Shown here: piece after piece, positions 46,982 to 58,171 of the stretch
Position numbering within the stretch: the first letter of the stretch is position 1
How the letters are laid out: each line of letters starts with the position of its first letter
Assembly (NCBI GenBank): GCA_024752435.1
Contig: CP103024.1
Span: forward strand, 992,001-1,056,000
Reading direction: 5' to 3'
DNA length: 64,000 nt
From: Allantophomopsis cytisporea
Taxonomy: Eukaryota > Ascomycota > Leotiomycetes > Phacidiales > Phacidiaceae
Notes under the pieces: model-generated
Database searches by the model: none
What the model was told of the DNA's origin: nothing
The model's input: the letters and a program-made list of their open reading frames with translations, nothing else
Position numbers and translations under genes: made by a program

Positions 46982-49132
46982 TTTGATGTTTGTATAGTGG
47001 TAAGGTAAAATATACAGACGAAAAACAGTGATGTCGAAGTAAGGTGGTTTATTGATTTAATAAAGTCGCGTGATAGAGAGAAAGAGAGAGGACGTGAAGT
47101 CACAAACAGTATTGGAGGGAATTCGAGATACTTCTATCGCAGTCAAAAGCGCAATATAGAAGGAACTTGAAAGAATATATGCTGTTTCAGAAAAACGAGA
47201 AAAGAAGCAGTCATGCCAGTTCACTTACGATAGGACCGTCACCTACCTCGCATCAACCTCCACATACACAAGGCAAATCAAGGAAAAAAGTTCTCTGCAA
47301 CTACTCACAGCAGCCGGACCATGCAACATGATGATGTTACATGGTTGACATCGCGACAATAAGCACCACGACCAACCACAGCACCCGCACAACCACCTAA
47401 TCTCCTACCAGGCAACACACACAGCGAAGAAGCCACGATAGCACAGGGAAGCTCAGCAAGAAACCCTTGATACCGTACGTCAGACGCAAACTGTGCGACA
47501 CCTCCCCAATCACCGCACCCTTCCATGCTCCCCGACACGGTCGAAATTAACTTTTCAACGCTTTTTCTTCGCGTCGGACGGTCGAGATGAGAGCGACAGG
47601 CGGGTCGCAAGAGAGTAGGGTCCAGGACAGGCATGGACACACTAAGCGACACCAGTTGAGCCACGGCACCCATGTATCGTAAAGGCTATAGACTGCATTC
47701 CTTGATTTTTGGTGGAAGGTAATGCAGGGCTTCTGTGCAGGGCACGGGGATATGACGACATGACGACCTGAGAGGACTGTATGTAGTTGGAATTGGACCT
47801 GGGACTGGAACTGCGATGCGCATGGAAAGGGGTGAGTGAAGGCATCGTGAAAGATTCAATACGCTTGTTCCGCTTCTGGTCTTCTTTCCGTAGAACGGTT
47901 GTAGATGTGGATATGTATATGCGACAAGAACGCTATAGGTTTAGACTCGGGATTTAAACATATCAAGGTTCGTGCTGACCTTGAATACATGTGTATTGCC
48001 GGTAGAGCTCACATAGTAGCAGATGCGCGAGTCCAAGGTCCGTACACGTTACCTGATGTAGTATTGGAATCTTAGGTACAGTACAATGCCTGAACTCACA
48101 TCCTTCCATCCTTACATCCTTCACACGTTACTCTTCGAAGGATGGTATTGCTTACTCAGTACCTTATCTGATCCTTTCGATCCTCCTCGCCGGTGAAGAG
48201 TGGAGACGCTTGAATCTGGGGTATCAGAAAGTTCTGACGGTTGAAGTTTCGTTTGTCGTGCAACGGGACGGCATTTTTAGTGAATGCTTTAGGGTAAACT
48301 TCGTTTGCACTCTCTCGCCTGGATGATAAGGCGATGAGTGAAGCTACCGAGCGTCAATGAAGGGCCTTCTCTCAGCTTAAGTATTGAATGACCGGAGACA
48401 TATGAAGAGTAAAGGTTACTTACTTGTGCAACCAGTCACTCGCCATACAACGCAGAGGACATTGAGTAGACAGAGTAACGATCTTCAGAACTGCCTGCAC
48501 ACTTGGTCTACTCTGTAGAACCTATCATCAACATAACTTTCACTTTCTTTGAATAGTTATCATAAAATTCCCCTTTGACAACATACTTTCGTAGCAGAAA
48601 CCCCTCGTCGCAAAATTTATCTGGTGCCTGAGCTCCTTAACCTCTGCATAGCATAGAAAGCGAATAATCGTCCTCAAAAGCGTCCTCCTCCAGCGGTTGG
48701 TAAGGCATATATCAATAGGATCAAACTACACATTACTATGTTCCCATCAGTCCAATCCCTCGTCTCCTTATCGATCAATCACAATGACGAACCGATGATA
48801 CTTTCACATGCCCCAATGCCATAACTTATTCACTACCTCTCTTAGAAAAATAGCTAGCACACTTAATATTTTATGCCTTCAGTTGCTCATCTTCATTGTT
48901 TCGTTGACTCCGCCTCCGGAACAGCCTTCCTATCAAGCAGCCCAAAACAAAACCCATATTTCTGTAGAGTATTCCCATGGACGGCTATCACATCAAAACC
49001 ATTGTGCCATAATCGAACCAGGAACGTCTAGTTCTCCAAGACTAACGTATTTGACTATAAAGACGTCCGCCATGCTGCTTTCCCTTTAGCACAGTTTCTC
49101 TTCCACCCATTCCATCGCTCATGAGAATAGTT
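46982..49132. other. Intergenic region
   Basis: No family motif is seen in any frame over 2.1 kb. The left 150 bases should be the promoter of the PalI/Rim9-like gene. Frames in 47300-47700 are short and lack support. Confidence 0.55.
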
Positions 49133-49576
49133 TCATTCTAGGCTTGTAGCGGACTTATGATTCTTCGAAGTCAAGACTGGGTGCTCTGAGATAGATACAA
49201 TATTGGTGAAATCAAGCGAAGGGAGCTGAATATTATAATCAGCGATTTGGTCATAAATGAAAGCTAGCGTTGTATTGTCGATTTCTTTCTTTGGAACATT
49301 ATCCTCTTGGTGAGTCTCAGTAAGCTCCCTTAGCAAAGTTGATAATTGTGTCCTATCGACATAATCAATAACGATAAGTATCTCCACCTATTGTAAGCTC
49401 TCTTCAATCAAGCCCCAGCTTGTCAGGCGAGAAAGAGGAATTTCGGTGCCATGATGAAGGCGTTTCATGGATCGGACCTCATTCGTGGCTTTTTCATTCC
49501 TCAGAGCTGTAGCAGTTTGTCCCGGTACTAAGTGGTTCCCGGACTTTTTGATTATTGGCAAAGCGGACTCCCTCAC
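49133..49576 (-). pseudogene. Truncated APH-like phosphotransferase fragment with an in-frame TAG
   Basis: One reading frame of 148 codons is interrupted by a single TAG at 49390-49388. Before it, residues read KATNEVRSMKRLHHGTEIPL then SRLTSWGLIEES. After it, ILIVIDYVDRTQLSTLLREL and later LAFIYDQIADYNIQLPSLDF. This order (NEV, TxIPxxR, SWG, IxMDY, the L/F-rich helix) is that of fungal aminoglycoside-phosphotransferase-like kinases. The catalytic HGD/DW part that should follow is absent, since the frame stops at 49133. The upstream part is also broken by a stop near 49608. It is most likely a relic. A splice that removes the TAG is possible (an acceptor CAATAG lies there), but it would delete conserved residues. 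The family call rests on recalled motif order. Confidence 0.45.
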
Positions 49577-49579
49577 CCA

Positions 49580-50074
49580 CTCTGAGATATGTGGTGTCCA
49601 AAATTCTCATCATCCAAGATTTAACCAAAGCAACTATGCTATGTCCTTCTCCGATCTACCCTTCTACTCTGTTCTCCTACAAGAAGTTCAATTGCACCAG
49701 CAACAGAAAGAATTCTAGAAGTTGGATGCAAAATTCTAATCTTCCACCAGTAAGCAACAACAGGAAATGCTTACTAGGCAAAGCTGGCTTGAAGAGATCC
49801 GGATAATGGTATTTCCTAAGCAGATACTTTTAGAGAATTGTCAAGCTGATTATAAGGTGGTACTGTCGGAGATGAGCGACAGAACGGTGGTTTAGTTGGG
49901 ACTCTTGAGATGAGAGGTGATAGCGAATATGACATGAATATTTCTTTCGCCCGATACAAGCAATAACAGAATGTCTTGAAAAACCCCCTTGTATTCACAT
50001 ATATCGCTCTATCCACGCTATTTCGATATCTTAGCTAATCCTCTACTTCGAATTTTGAGAGATATTACCACAAA
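49580..50074. other. Intergenic region
   Basis: The right half should be the 3' region of the minus-strand hydrolase. No gene is supported; the left edge may contain more of the eroded kinase. Confidence 0.5.
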
Positions 50075-51301
50075 TTATGTCGAATTCATGCCTGACAATA
50101 TCGCATTTCCAATGGAAGCTACCCCCACCAACAACCCCTCCGGCAGAGAGCTTTCAGTACTACTCAAATATTTGGACATATCCCAGACATCTTTAATTCC
50201 CTGCCAGCAATGAATCCCCCCTTCCTCGACTTCAACCTGTGCATTCACTTCATCCTTCTCCAAACATCTAACAAACTCTTTAATCTCATCCAGAAATAGT
50301 TCATGCGAGCCTGCTGATATCCAAACTCTGGCAGGCATAATGGTCTTCCACGAAAGGCCACTAGACAGCGGCTGAGTGAAGTCGATAAACGCCGTTGCCT
50401 CTTCCTTGCTGATACTGTTGCCTAACATGTCTTCTGTGGCCTTTAGGAGATTTTCTCGACTGAGAAAGTCCATGTATTTGTTGCTCTCATACGTAGCACG
50501 TTTCGAACACATCAAGTCAATCCAAGGTGACTCCAAGAAAATTCCCCTTCCCGGTTTCGGTAACTGAGCTTTCTGTAACGAAACCATGAGAGACAGGGCC
50601 AAATGTCCACCTGCTGAATCACCGAACACAGCAATCCTAGAAGCCTCAATACTCTGATCCAACAGGTCTTTGTATCCTGCCACCGCCTGCTCCAGCTGCG
50701 TAGGAAACTTTGCCTCTGGTGCCAACGAATACTCCAGACCAAACCAGGAAACTGATATACCGCGCTCAGCAGCAATCTCAGCAACCCTTAAAGCCACTAA
50801 CAAGAAGGTTCCAGGGTGGCCACTGATATAGGCTCCGCCATGGAGATAGTATACTACGATGTCACATGATTTTGGATCGACAGGCTTCCCCGCAGGACCT
50901 TTGCAAAGCCAGTAGCCTGCGAAATTTTGCTGAAGTACTCGTTCATATAGATTGTCATTCTTAGAGCGAAAACGCGGCGAATTGAGGGCCTTTTGAGGGC
51001 TAGGCTGGCTGAGAACGCGCGTTAATGAAAGGGGAAGGTTGCTGCTTCTTCAATGTTTTAGCAACTTCATGGGGCCTAGAGCTAGGTGAACGGCTTCACA
51101 ACTATACCTTCGTATGAGTGAGAGTGCTAGGTCTTCTTTAAAGGAGATCTTGTTATGTCCGAGGTTACGTATTCTTCGATATAGAGATTGCAGGACTAGC
51201 AATGGGAGCGAGAAGACCAGTAGAGCGAGCTGGATCCAATTCGAACGTGGGATTTTCCCACTGCCTGGATTTGGCTCAGAGATAGTAGCAGGTTGAGTCA
51301 T
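50075..51301 (-). CDS. Membrane-anchored alpha/beta hydrolase, hormone-sensitive-lipase type
   Basis: Exons 51301-51108 and 51041-50075 encode 386 residues. The 66-base intron removes in-frame stops (TAG and TGA) and restores the frame exactly. Residues about 20-40 are hydrophobic (WIQLALLVFSLPLLVLQSLY) and form an N-terminal membrane anchor. The oxyanion-hole motif HGGAYISG starts at H132, the nucleophile is S207 in VFGDSAGGHLAL, and the catalytic His lies in GGIHCWQ near the C-terminus. The acid is expected around SAGSHELFLDEI, where the usual Asp is not evident and Glu may serve. The family hydrolyses short-chain or bulky esters, and fungal relatives include enzymes next to secondary-metabolite genes. 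The substrate is unknown. No biosynthetic core gene lies nearby, so a cluster role is not supported. Confidence 0.85.
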
Positions 51302-52602
51302 GGCGTCCCTTTCCAACTACAGATACAGCTTTTAAAAGTAAATTAATGGGCAAATTCTGCGTGTTCAACAATCTTAATGCTTTGTTGTTGTGTAAGAGGC
51401 ATGAGATTTCCTCTACTCTGTCATAGGGACATACAATCTATTTTTAACTCAGTTACAGTGACAAGTCTCCGTACAGTAACGATCCGCTTCTCATAAGTCT
51501 CCGAACACATCACTATTGACCCGAGTTCTGGTGATGATGTGCTATTGTTGTTATATTCACAGTATAACCAAGATGTTAACAGCAGGGATATTTATGGCTC
51601 AATAGATTTTCGCTAGCTGTACAGAGACTTTTTGTACACCACTTTATATATTCGGGAACGTGTACACTCCGTACAAAGAAGATGGAACAATAGCACAAAA
51701 TCCCAAAGCTACCTACCTAATCTGAGAAAACAGATGATTGGATAGACCAAATGTCAGACCGCAGATCAGGAAGAGACTGCTCGTATAGTCGGAATTTAGC
51801 ATAAAGAAAGGTGAATACGTCTGGAAGGACCGGTAACTGAGCCTAAAGAAAATACACGATTCTTGCTTGGTGAAGAGAATGGAGAGACAACCTGTATTAA
51901 ATCCAGTGCAAGGTTTCTCTAGTCCGTGATCCCGCGTTTTGCATCTTGCGTGTTCTCGTATTCGTTCTTTTCTGCATTCTAATTGGTCAGTGCAGATTCG
52001 ATACAACCATGCAACTCTACGCCTCAAGTAACATCTATAAAATGGCAATACAATTCATTGTTTGACGTACAGGCTGGGAATTATAGCTTGCATACGAAAA
52101 GTAGAGTATGTTCTGTCTAGAGGGTTTCCTTGGCGCAAAAGCAAAGTCTAAATTCGACGTATGGTCTCGTTCCTGCTCTTGAAATAAGGTTCCTGCATCT
52201 TGAGAACTAGTCTATTAAACATTTCCTTGAGATCGGAATCGTTTTAATTCTTATATTCACTCATTCAATTCACCGACAAGTAAAGGCACTATGACGATGA
52301 GCAGTAGAGAGCTGCTCTCTGCCGATTTCGCATCCAGGCCCGTGATGAACAAAAAGGAAAAAGACTGCCCGCGTTGCTGCTGTCGAAGAATATTTCCAAC
52401 ACTAGGATAACAAGGTGGAGGATGAGATGAGAAGCTAAGCCAACAGAACGAAGCCCGCACAACAATTCGAGAACCGTATATGCTGAGTCAGAGAGAGCGC
52501 ATATCAAGACGCATCAGTCTCACTAAGGCGAGCAGCAGGACTCTCATTTACTCATCTCTCATTAATGTTCATGTCAAGCCTTCTATCCAACTATTTATCC
52601 AA
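51302..52602. other. Intergenic region between tandem minus-strand genes
   Basis: No supported gene. The left part should be the promoter of the hydrolase, and the right part the 3' region of the glutamate-cysteine ligase gene. Open frames are short and without motifs. Confidence 0.55.
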
Positions 52603-54717
52603 CTATTTACACTTACTCTGCTTGCCCAAGAATTTATCCAGATTATGTCCATCAACTCTTCCCTCCTCAACGCTAATAACAACACCAATAAGATCATGAT
52701 TGATGCGCTCATCCACAACACTGTCGTGCTTGTACGTTTCATGATCCTTCACAAACTCGCGGATCCACTTAGCTGCAGTCCACAGCTCGCCGTTTGCACG
52801 CCGACGAATAAGACTGAGATAGCTCGCGAGCTCGCAGCGCGTCTGAACATCAACATTAAGGGAGTCGAGGTATGACTCAACGAGCGGAATCAAGCCTGGG
52901 AATCCGTGTGCGTCAGAACCATTCATAATTTCGTCGACGGACATTTCTGCGTATTCGTCCTCAACTGGACCGGTGGGCGTAGGCGGACGGGAGATGAGAG
53001 TCGGCGTAGCGGTCCCGGAGCGTGGGCCAGTAGATGAGTATGGCCGAGGGGGGCGTGAGGTGAACGGGTTTTTGCGGAAGTGAAATCTGGAGTTGAGAAC
53101 TGCATCTCGCTCGTGCGCTGTCTCCATGTTCTCGGTAACCTTGGTGATAGGAATATAGAAATTCAGGTCGAAAGAGAGGATGGCGCGTGTTATCAGTACG
53201 ATAAAGACAGAGAAGGCTGCGTTTTCAAAATCCGTAACTTGAATTTCCATCGGGCGGAATTCTACGCGCCAGCCTATATCGGCGTCTGCTGGCGGTGGCT
53301 TGAAACGCATGTGTTGCCAGTTGGTGCTTTGGAGGTTCTCAAAGTGGTCGGTCTTGGAAAGATCTAACTCTTGCAGATCTTCGTTGAAGATTACAATAGG
53401 ATCGCGAATAAAGAGATGTGCAAAATGTGTTGCTAAGCGGTCATCCATACCGCCATCCATGAGCTTTTGCTTGATTTTGGGATCGATTACAAGGTTGGGA
53501 TCTAAGTATTCCGGGCGGAGGCGGTGATCATTAGAAATATAAGTCGAGTTGGAGGCGTAACGGGATTTTGGAATCCGCCATCTATCATTCTTGAGCGGCT
53601 GTAATCTATTAGCGATGACATCTGAATGGATAACGTATTCACATACCTTTTCTCCAAGTTCTTCTGGTGTTCTGTCATCTACCGAACGGCTGATTTGGTT
53701 CCATCTGACGTCCGTATCTGCCAAGAATCCCTTATAAATTGGAGTGGCTGCTGTCAGAGCAAGGAGAATTGGTGCCAATGGACTCAGTTGATCATACATC
53801 TTTCTTCCCTCAGTGATGTTCTTAGCTTGGAAAGTGATTTGTAAACAACAGCTACCCATGCCAAAAGCCATGGCATCCATATGGATGAAGTTGTCTGGAG
53901 CAGCCCCATTTCGAACATCGTCATCTTCTGGCCACTTGTGAAGATCGTAGTTGACCGTAGGGTCTTTCCATGGCCATGGTGTGTTTTCGTCTTTAAACAC
54001 CGGTACATTGACCTGAACCTTTCGCCCTCTTCGTTGACGAATATTGGCAGCCAAGGTTGGGAATCGAATATGAGGATTGGCAATCTCGTCGGGAACAAAC
54101 TGAGAGCGCAATTTCTCTCCAGAAACCTCATAGGATGGAGTAGTAAAGACTCCCGGAGATCCGAGTCGTGGATATGTCGTCAAGGTAATCGGGTATTCGT
54201 CTGGCTTCATGTGTTCTTTTGCGATCTTCCGACGCCATTTCATGTTTGGTTCAACATCAAGCAAATCCTTCAATCCAATTCCCCATGGCTTTCCTGGTGT
54301 TGCCTCCAACATGAATCGACCAAATTCGGGGTGGAACACTGGAAGTGTATTGCCTCTATAGCTCGAAACCTCTTGTAATTCAGGTACGCAACCGCCCTTC
54401 TTGCTGAGCTCCTCATCTTCTGCCAGCGCATGAAGAATATCGGCTTGTCGGAGAGACAGCGTAACGTTGGGATCTTTTTCGTCATACGACACAACCAAAT
54501 ACTCAACCTGACCACTAATTAGGACCCAATCATAGTTAAAAGCGAAAAGTATCCGCGGTGTACATACCTCATCTCCCCAAAGCAAAGCGTCTCTTTCCTT
54601 TCCCTTCGCCTTGTTCCAAATGGTCAAAAGCTGCTCAATTCCCCAAGCGCGTACCTGGTCGGCATTCTTTTTGGCCTCGGGCCACTCCAATGGCGTTCCC
54701 AAGGCGAGAAGTCCCAT
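52603..54717 (-). CDS. GSH1: Glutamate-cysteine ligase (gamma-glutamylcysteine synthetase)
   Basis: Exons 54717-54568, 54507-53647 and 53598-52603 encode 668 residues. The enzyme joins glutamate and cysteine with ATP in the first, rate-limiting step of glutathione synthesis. The start MGLLALGTPLEWPEAK is that of the eukaryotic family, followed by WGDE joined to VEYLVVSYD, HPEFGRFMLEATPGKPWG, PHIRFPTLAANIR and FIHMDAMAFGMGSCCLQITFQ, all family motifs. Length is close to yeast Gsh1 (678). A Pro/Ser/Thr-rich insert (FHFRKNPFTSRPPRPY onward, roughly residues 535-575) is a fungal addition. Both introns (60 and 48 bases) lie exactly between codons and contain no stop, so the gene also reads through as one 704-codon frame; the introns are inferred because they interrupt WGDEVEY and EKPLKNDRW and have consensus ends. 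Confidence 0.95.
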   Translation of the reverse strand: MGLLALGTPLEWPEAKKNADQVRAWGIEQLLTIWNKAKGKERDALLWGDEVCTPRILFAFNYDWVLISGQVEYLVVSYDEKDPNVTLSLRQADILHALAEDEELSKKGGCVPELQEVSSYRGNTLPVFHPEFGRFMLEATPGKPWGIGLKDLLDVEPNMKWRRKIAKEHMKPDEYPITLTTYPRLGSPGVFTTPSYEVSGEKLRSQFVPDEIANPHIRFPTLAANIRQRRGRKVQVNVPVFKDENTPWPWKDPTVNYDLHKWPEDDDVRNGAAPDNFIHMDAMAFGMGSCCLQITFQAKNITEGRKMYDQLSPLAPILLALTAATPIYKGFLADTDVRWNQISRSVDDRTPEELGEKVCEYVIHSDVIANRLQPLKNDRWRIPKSRYASNSTYISNDHRLRPEYLDPNLVIDPKIKQKLMDGGMDDRLATHFAHLFIRDPIVIFNEDLQELDLSKTDHFENLQSTNWQHMRFKPPPADADIGWRVEFRPMEIQVTDFENAAFSVFIVLITRAILSFDLNFYIPITKVTENMETAHERDAVLNSRFHFRKNPFTSRPPRPYSSTGPRSGTATPTLISRPPTPTGPVEDEYAEMSVDEIMNGSDAHGFPGLIPLVESYLDSLNVDVQTRCELASYLSLIRRRANGELWTAAKWIREFVKDHETYKHDSVVDERINHDLIGVVISVEEGRVDGHNLDKFLGKQSKCK

Positions 54718-55749
54718 CCTGACGGAATTGTACTTATGTGAAAGACTCTTCGCCGTGCGCGCTGCCAGCCGGTAACCACAAACGAGAGGAGTACGTTGCG
54801 TGGACGATTTTAGGAAATTCTGGGGCTATTGAAGCCGGAGTCTATCTCATGAGCACGCAATCGTCCCTGGCAGACCCGTCCCACCCGTAGAAGTGAGCTG
54901 TTGATATCTAAGGCTTCTTTTTTTTTTGTGTTTTGCTTTAATCTTTTCTTTCTTTTTTCTTTCACGAGGTCACCATGTCCCTCAATTGAATAAAATTTCA
55001 GCTCGCCATAACCCTGGAGGTAATCTAGAGTAGGAAGAGAATTCAAGAATGCAGAAGCAGAATTGGGCGGAGAGAGGTCAGGAAGAATGGGATGATTGCT
55101 AATCGTATTGGGGGAATTTGAAAAAGTCAACACACCACCCCGCGATTTTGTGAGTGTGGGAAGCATTCACTCGTTCGGTATTGGCGCCTAATCAATCCGA
55201 TGGAGCACATCGTCGTCTAGTGGGGCTTTTCGGCTTTCGCTGACAAATTTGGTTTGGCAATTAATCTGCATGTGCTCTAGTGGGGGTCAGAGAAGTTGTG
55301 TCCGAGCGTCGGCCCGTGCACATTAAGTTCAAGCGGAGAGGTGAGGCTCAAGTCTCAGGCCGAGGGTCGCTTTTAGACTCAGTCATTTTTGTTCCTTGAA
55401 TACCACCATCAGCAATGATGGAGAACTTTTTGTATATAAAGTGATCCTCACGAACGACCTTATATGCTTCTTCTTTAATGACTTCACAAATATGATGGCG
55501 AACATGTGCATAGTAGCCTCAAATGCTTCTGTCTCAACGACATCATAAGCAACATCCGTTACGGAAAGTTGAGATATTCGTCCTATGTCAGATTCTAATG
55601 TACGCTTTCGTTTCGTGAACCGTGGGTCTCCAAGACTAGCCACGAAGCCTCCACGTTAACTGATTCATACCAGTATCTTACCTTTAGGCGCCGTGGTGAA
55701 TACATAAAAAGTGATAGCCCTTGCTTTTGCGGTTCTTCATCATTGCCAC
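54718..55749. other. Intergenic region between tandem minus-strand genes
   Basis: The left part is the promoter of the glutamate-cysteine ligase gene. At 55383-55643 (minus) an open frame reads protein-like (VASLGDPRFTKRKRTLESD) but has no ATG at its start and no recognised family. Nothing else is seen. Confidence 0.5.
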
Positions 55750-57542
55750 TCATGTGTCAGGAGAACACTCGTTTTCCGCCCTGTCTGTCCAACATTGAGA
55801 AAGCACATCATACTCGCTCATAACAGTATCCCATCTGCCGCCGTCCTGTCTTCGCCTGCAGAACAACACTACTTTCTCTAAGGGGTCATCTGGCAACACA
55901 AATTGGACTTCATGTATCCTGTACTCGTTTGGTAGAGCAGGTAGCAAGAAGTCTTGTTCTTTGGGAGGGCTGCAGAAATCGAAGTTATCGATCTCGTTAA
56001 TTTCCTTGTAGAAATCCCTCTCTTCAATCTTCATCACTTTTCGCGCAACACATGCCGCTAACGTCGAATCCCAGATCCCTTCCTTGTGTGAAGTAGAATC
56101 GAGTAACTTGATGGCTTGGCGTCTGACTCGAGGATTTCGGCATTTCAGTGCCGTATAATAGAGTGGCGGAATCCAACCTAGCTCAGCAATTGATCTGGCC
56201 ATGTCTGTACCATGACCGTATATTGCCATCGATGTAGACGTGATAGCCTTGAAGGCATTGATTGACTGATTTATCAAAGTAGCAAAATCATTTTTGTGAG
56301 AGTCGAATATGAATTCGCAGGCTGACCAAAGACATGTGCTAGCCATGATGTCTGCCATAATGTGATATAGCTGCACTAGGAGGTAGGCGAAAGGGTCTCG
56401 AAGAGGCACCTGAAGTTGTAAGCTCGCCTTGGACGCTTTGTATATTCTAAGCCAGGATGCAAGATCTGCTCGAATACGCTTCTGGCGATGAAGCAGCTCA
56501 TGAGGCAACACTCCATATTTGGGAAAACCATATTGCCGGCCTTGCTCAGTCAAATAAAAGATTTCATCTAGCAATCGATCCATATGTAGTCTTGCTTGAC
56601 TCATAGACTGGAATTCGAGAGCCGGAAGGTCTGGCTCAGAACTCTGCATAACTAAGTACTGGTGCTGATAACCCTGTTTGAAGAGTTGAACCTGCACATG
56701 CATCCTGAAAAATACTTCAATGATCCAGTCGTCAACCAATTCTTGACAATGCTTCGAAATAGAAACATCATCGTCCACTGGGCTTGAGCGGGCCTGAATA
56801 TCTCTGAGAAGTGTCAGTCCATGTTGAAGATGGACCTGAGCTGTCTGGTAGCGACCACGTAAAAGGTCCATGCAGATGAACAAGTAACAAACAGAGAGAG
56901 CTACGCGAATAGAAGTCCTGTCCTTGGCTAAGAAATGAGACTGAAGATGGCTGATCGATTTGCTGTACTGGCGCAACATGAACTGCTCCTGTTCATCCGC
57001 AGGATTATCTTTTCCCTTTGGACTGATGCCATCAACGGTCTCCTTCTTCTGAGCAGAGCTCAGGGCTAGGACTGCATGTAATACTGCTGGTTCGTTTGAA
57101 CTCACTTGGAACACTAATTTGTTCCAAAAAGACAAACCGAATGCGCCTGGAAGTTTCGTGACGGTGCGGCATCTGAACCACTCAAAATAGTCCCTCTCCT
57201 GCGTGTTTGCTGAAAAGGTGAACACGGGCAGAGTATACGTCGGAACCACAGGGCAGTCCTTCGGACCAGTTAAAACCATAGAGCGATGGCCATAGGCATT
57301 TCCTCCGCCCCATATCCCATAGCCATCACAGATCCGACCAGTGGATGAACATCGGTGACAAACAGGCCGACCTTCATCACACTTGACCTTCCGGATCCTG
57401 CCCACAAAATAAGTGCTACTGTGCTTCCAAGGGTAAAAGGTAGCTAGGGAGCTCACTTGCAGGTACGGCAGCCAGACTTAACCCTGGTTCTGCCTGTGTT
57501 GGAAACTTTCCGAGGTCTTTCGTACTGCAGAATTTCAACCAT
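55750..57542 (-). CDS. Zn2Cys6 transcription factor with fungal-specific C-terminal domain
   Basis: Exons 57542-57457 and 57397-55750 encode 577 residues. The binuclear zinc cluster is complete only after splicing: C25, C28, C35, C42, C45 and C52 in the spacing C-x2-C-x6-C-x6-C-x2-C-x6-C, with the intron (59 bases) falling one codon after the second Cys. The basic KIRKVK between Cys 2 and 3 contacts DNA in this class. Residues about 100-560 match the overall look of the fungal-specific domain DUF3468/PF11951 (YFEWFRCRT, then repeated helical segments such as HLQHGLTLLRDIQ). There is no coiled coil directly after the cluster, so it may bind as a monomer. The target genes are unknown. It is divergent from the aldo-keto reductase gene, separated by 629 bases, which makes that gene a candidate target; this is inference only. 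Confidence 0.92.
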
Positions 57543-58171
57543 AATAGGAATTTACGTCTTCCGACTTGCGCCGTCGAGTTGCGCGCTTGATACCAAGGTG
57601 ATCATTTTCACACGAGGTTGCGGCACGTATGGGTATTTATGCGACTTTGTCTGATCTCTCTATCGCTCGCTCGGATCTTCTGTTATTTGATTGGTTGAGG
57701 ATGCAGGGCTTAGCAGCTCTACTGTGTACGGGATATTCCCCATTTGTTGGATCGGATCGTCTACATGCTGATTGGCCAGCTTCTAGTGCGGATCTACCCC
57801 AAGCATCACTGTGGATCCTACTCTCACACAACGACATAATAATATGCGGATATTACTCCGCGACCCCGTGAGATGACAGCAGAAGTGAAGAAGTTGCCGT
57901 CTGTAAATCATTGATCACATAACTTTGTATGACTATATCCGGAGATAATTTACTTTTAGGCTCCATCTGCCTTACGATGACTCAATAGATGTTATGAAGT
58001 TCAGCAGGGAGGCTTGGATTATAAATTCTGTACTGTTTCCGTTCGAATTTCCTCTAGTTCTTCTCTACTCCATATATCAACCGCTGTCTTCAGTCCTTTG
58101 GCCTTGAATTTACTACTTTCACTTTTAAATAAGTAAACTTTACAGATTCGTCGCCATCTATTCCCATCAAA
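57543..58171. other. Divergent promoter region (regulator / aldo-keto reductase)
   Basis: The spacer lies between the start codons of the Zn2Cys6 regulator (left, minus) and the aldo-keto reductase (right, plus) and so must hold both promoters. No gene is supported within it. Confidence 0.6.

Noticed and set aside
47305..47673. 122-codon minus-strand frame
   Set aside because: It shows no domain, a mixed composition and several overlapping frames; the hydrophobic patches are short and not signal-like.
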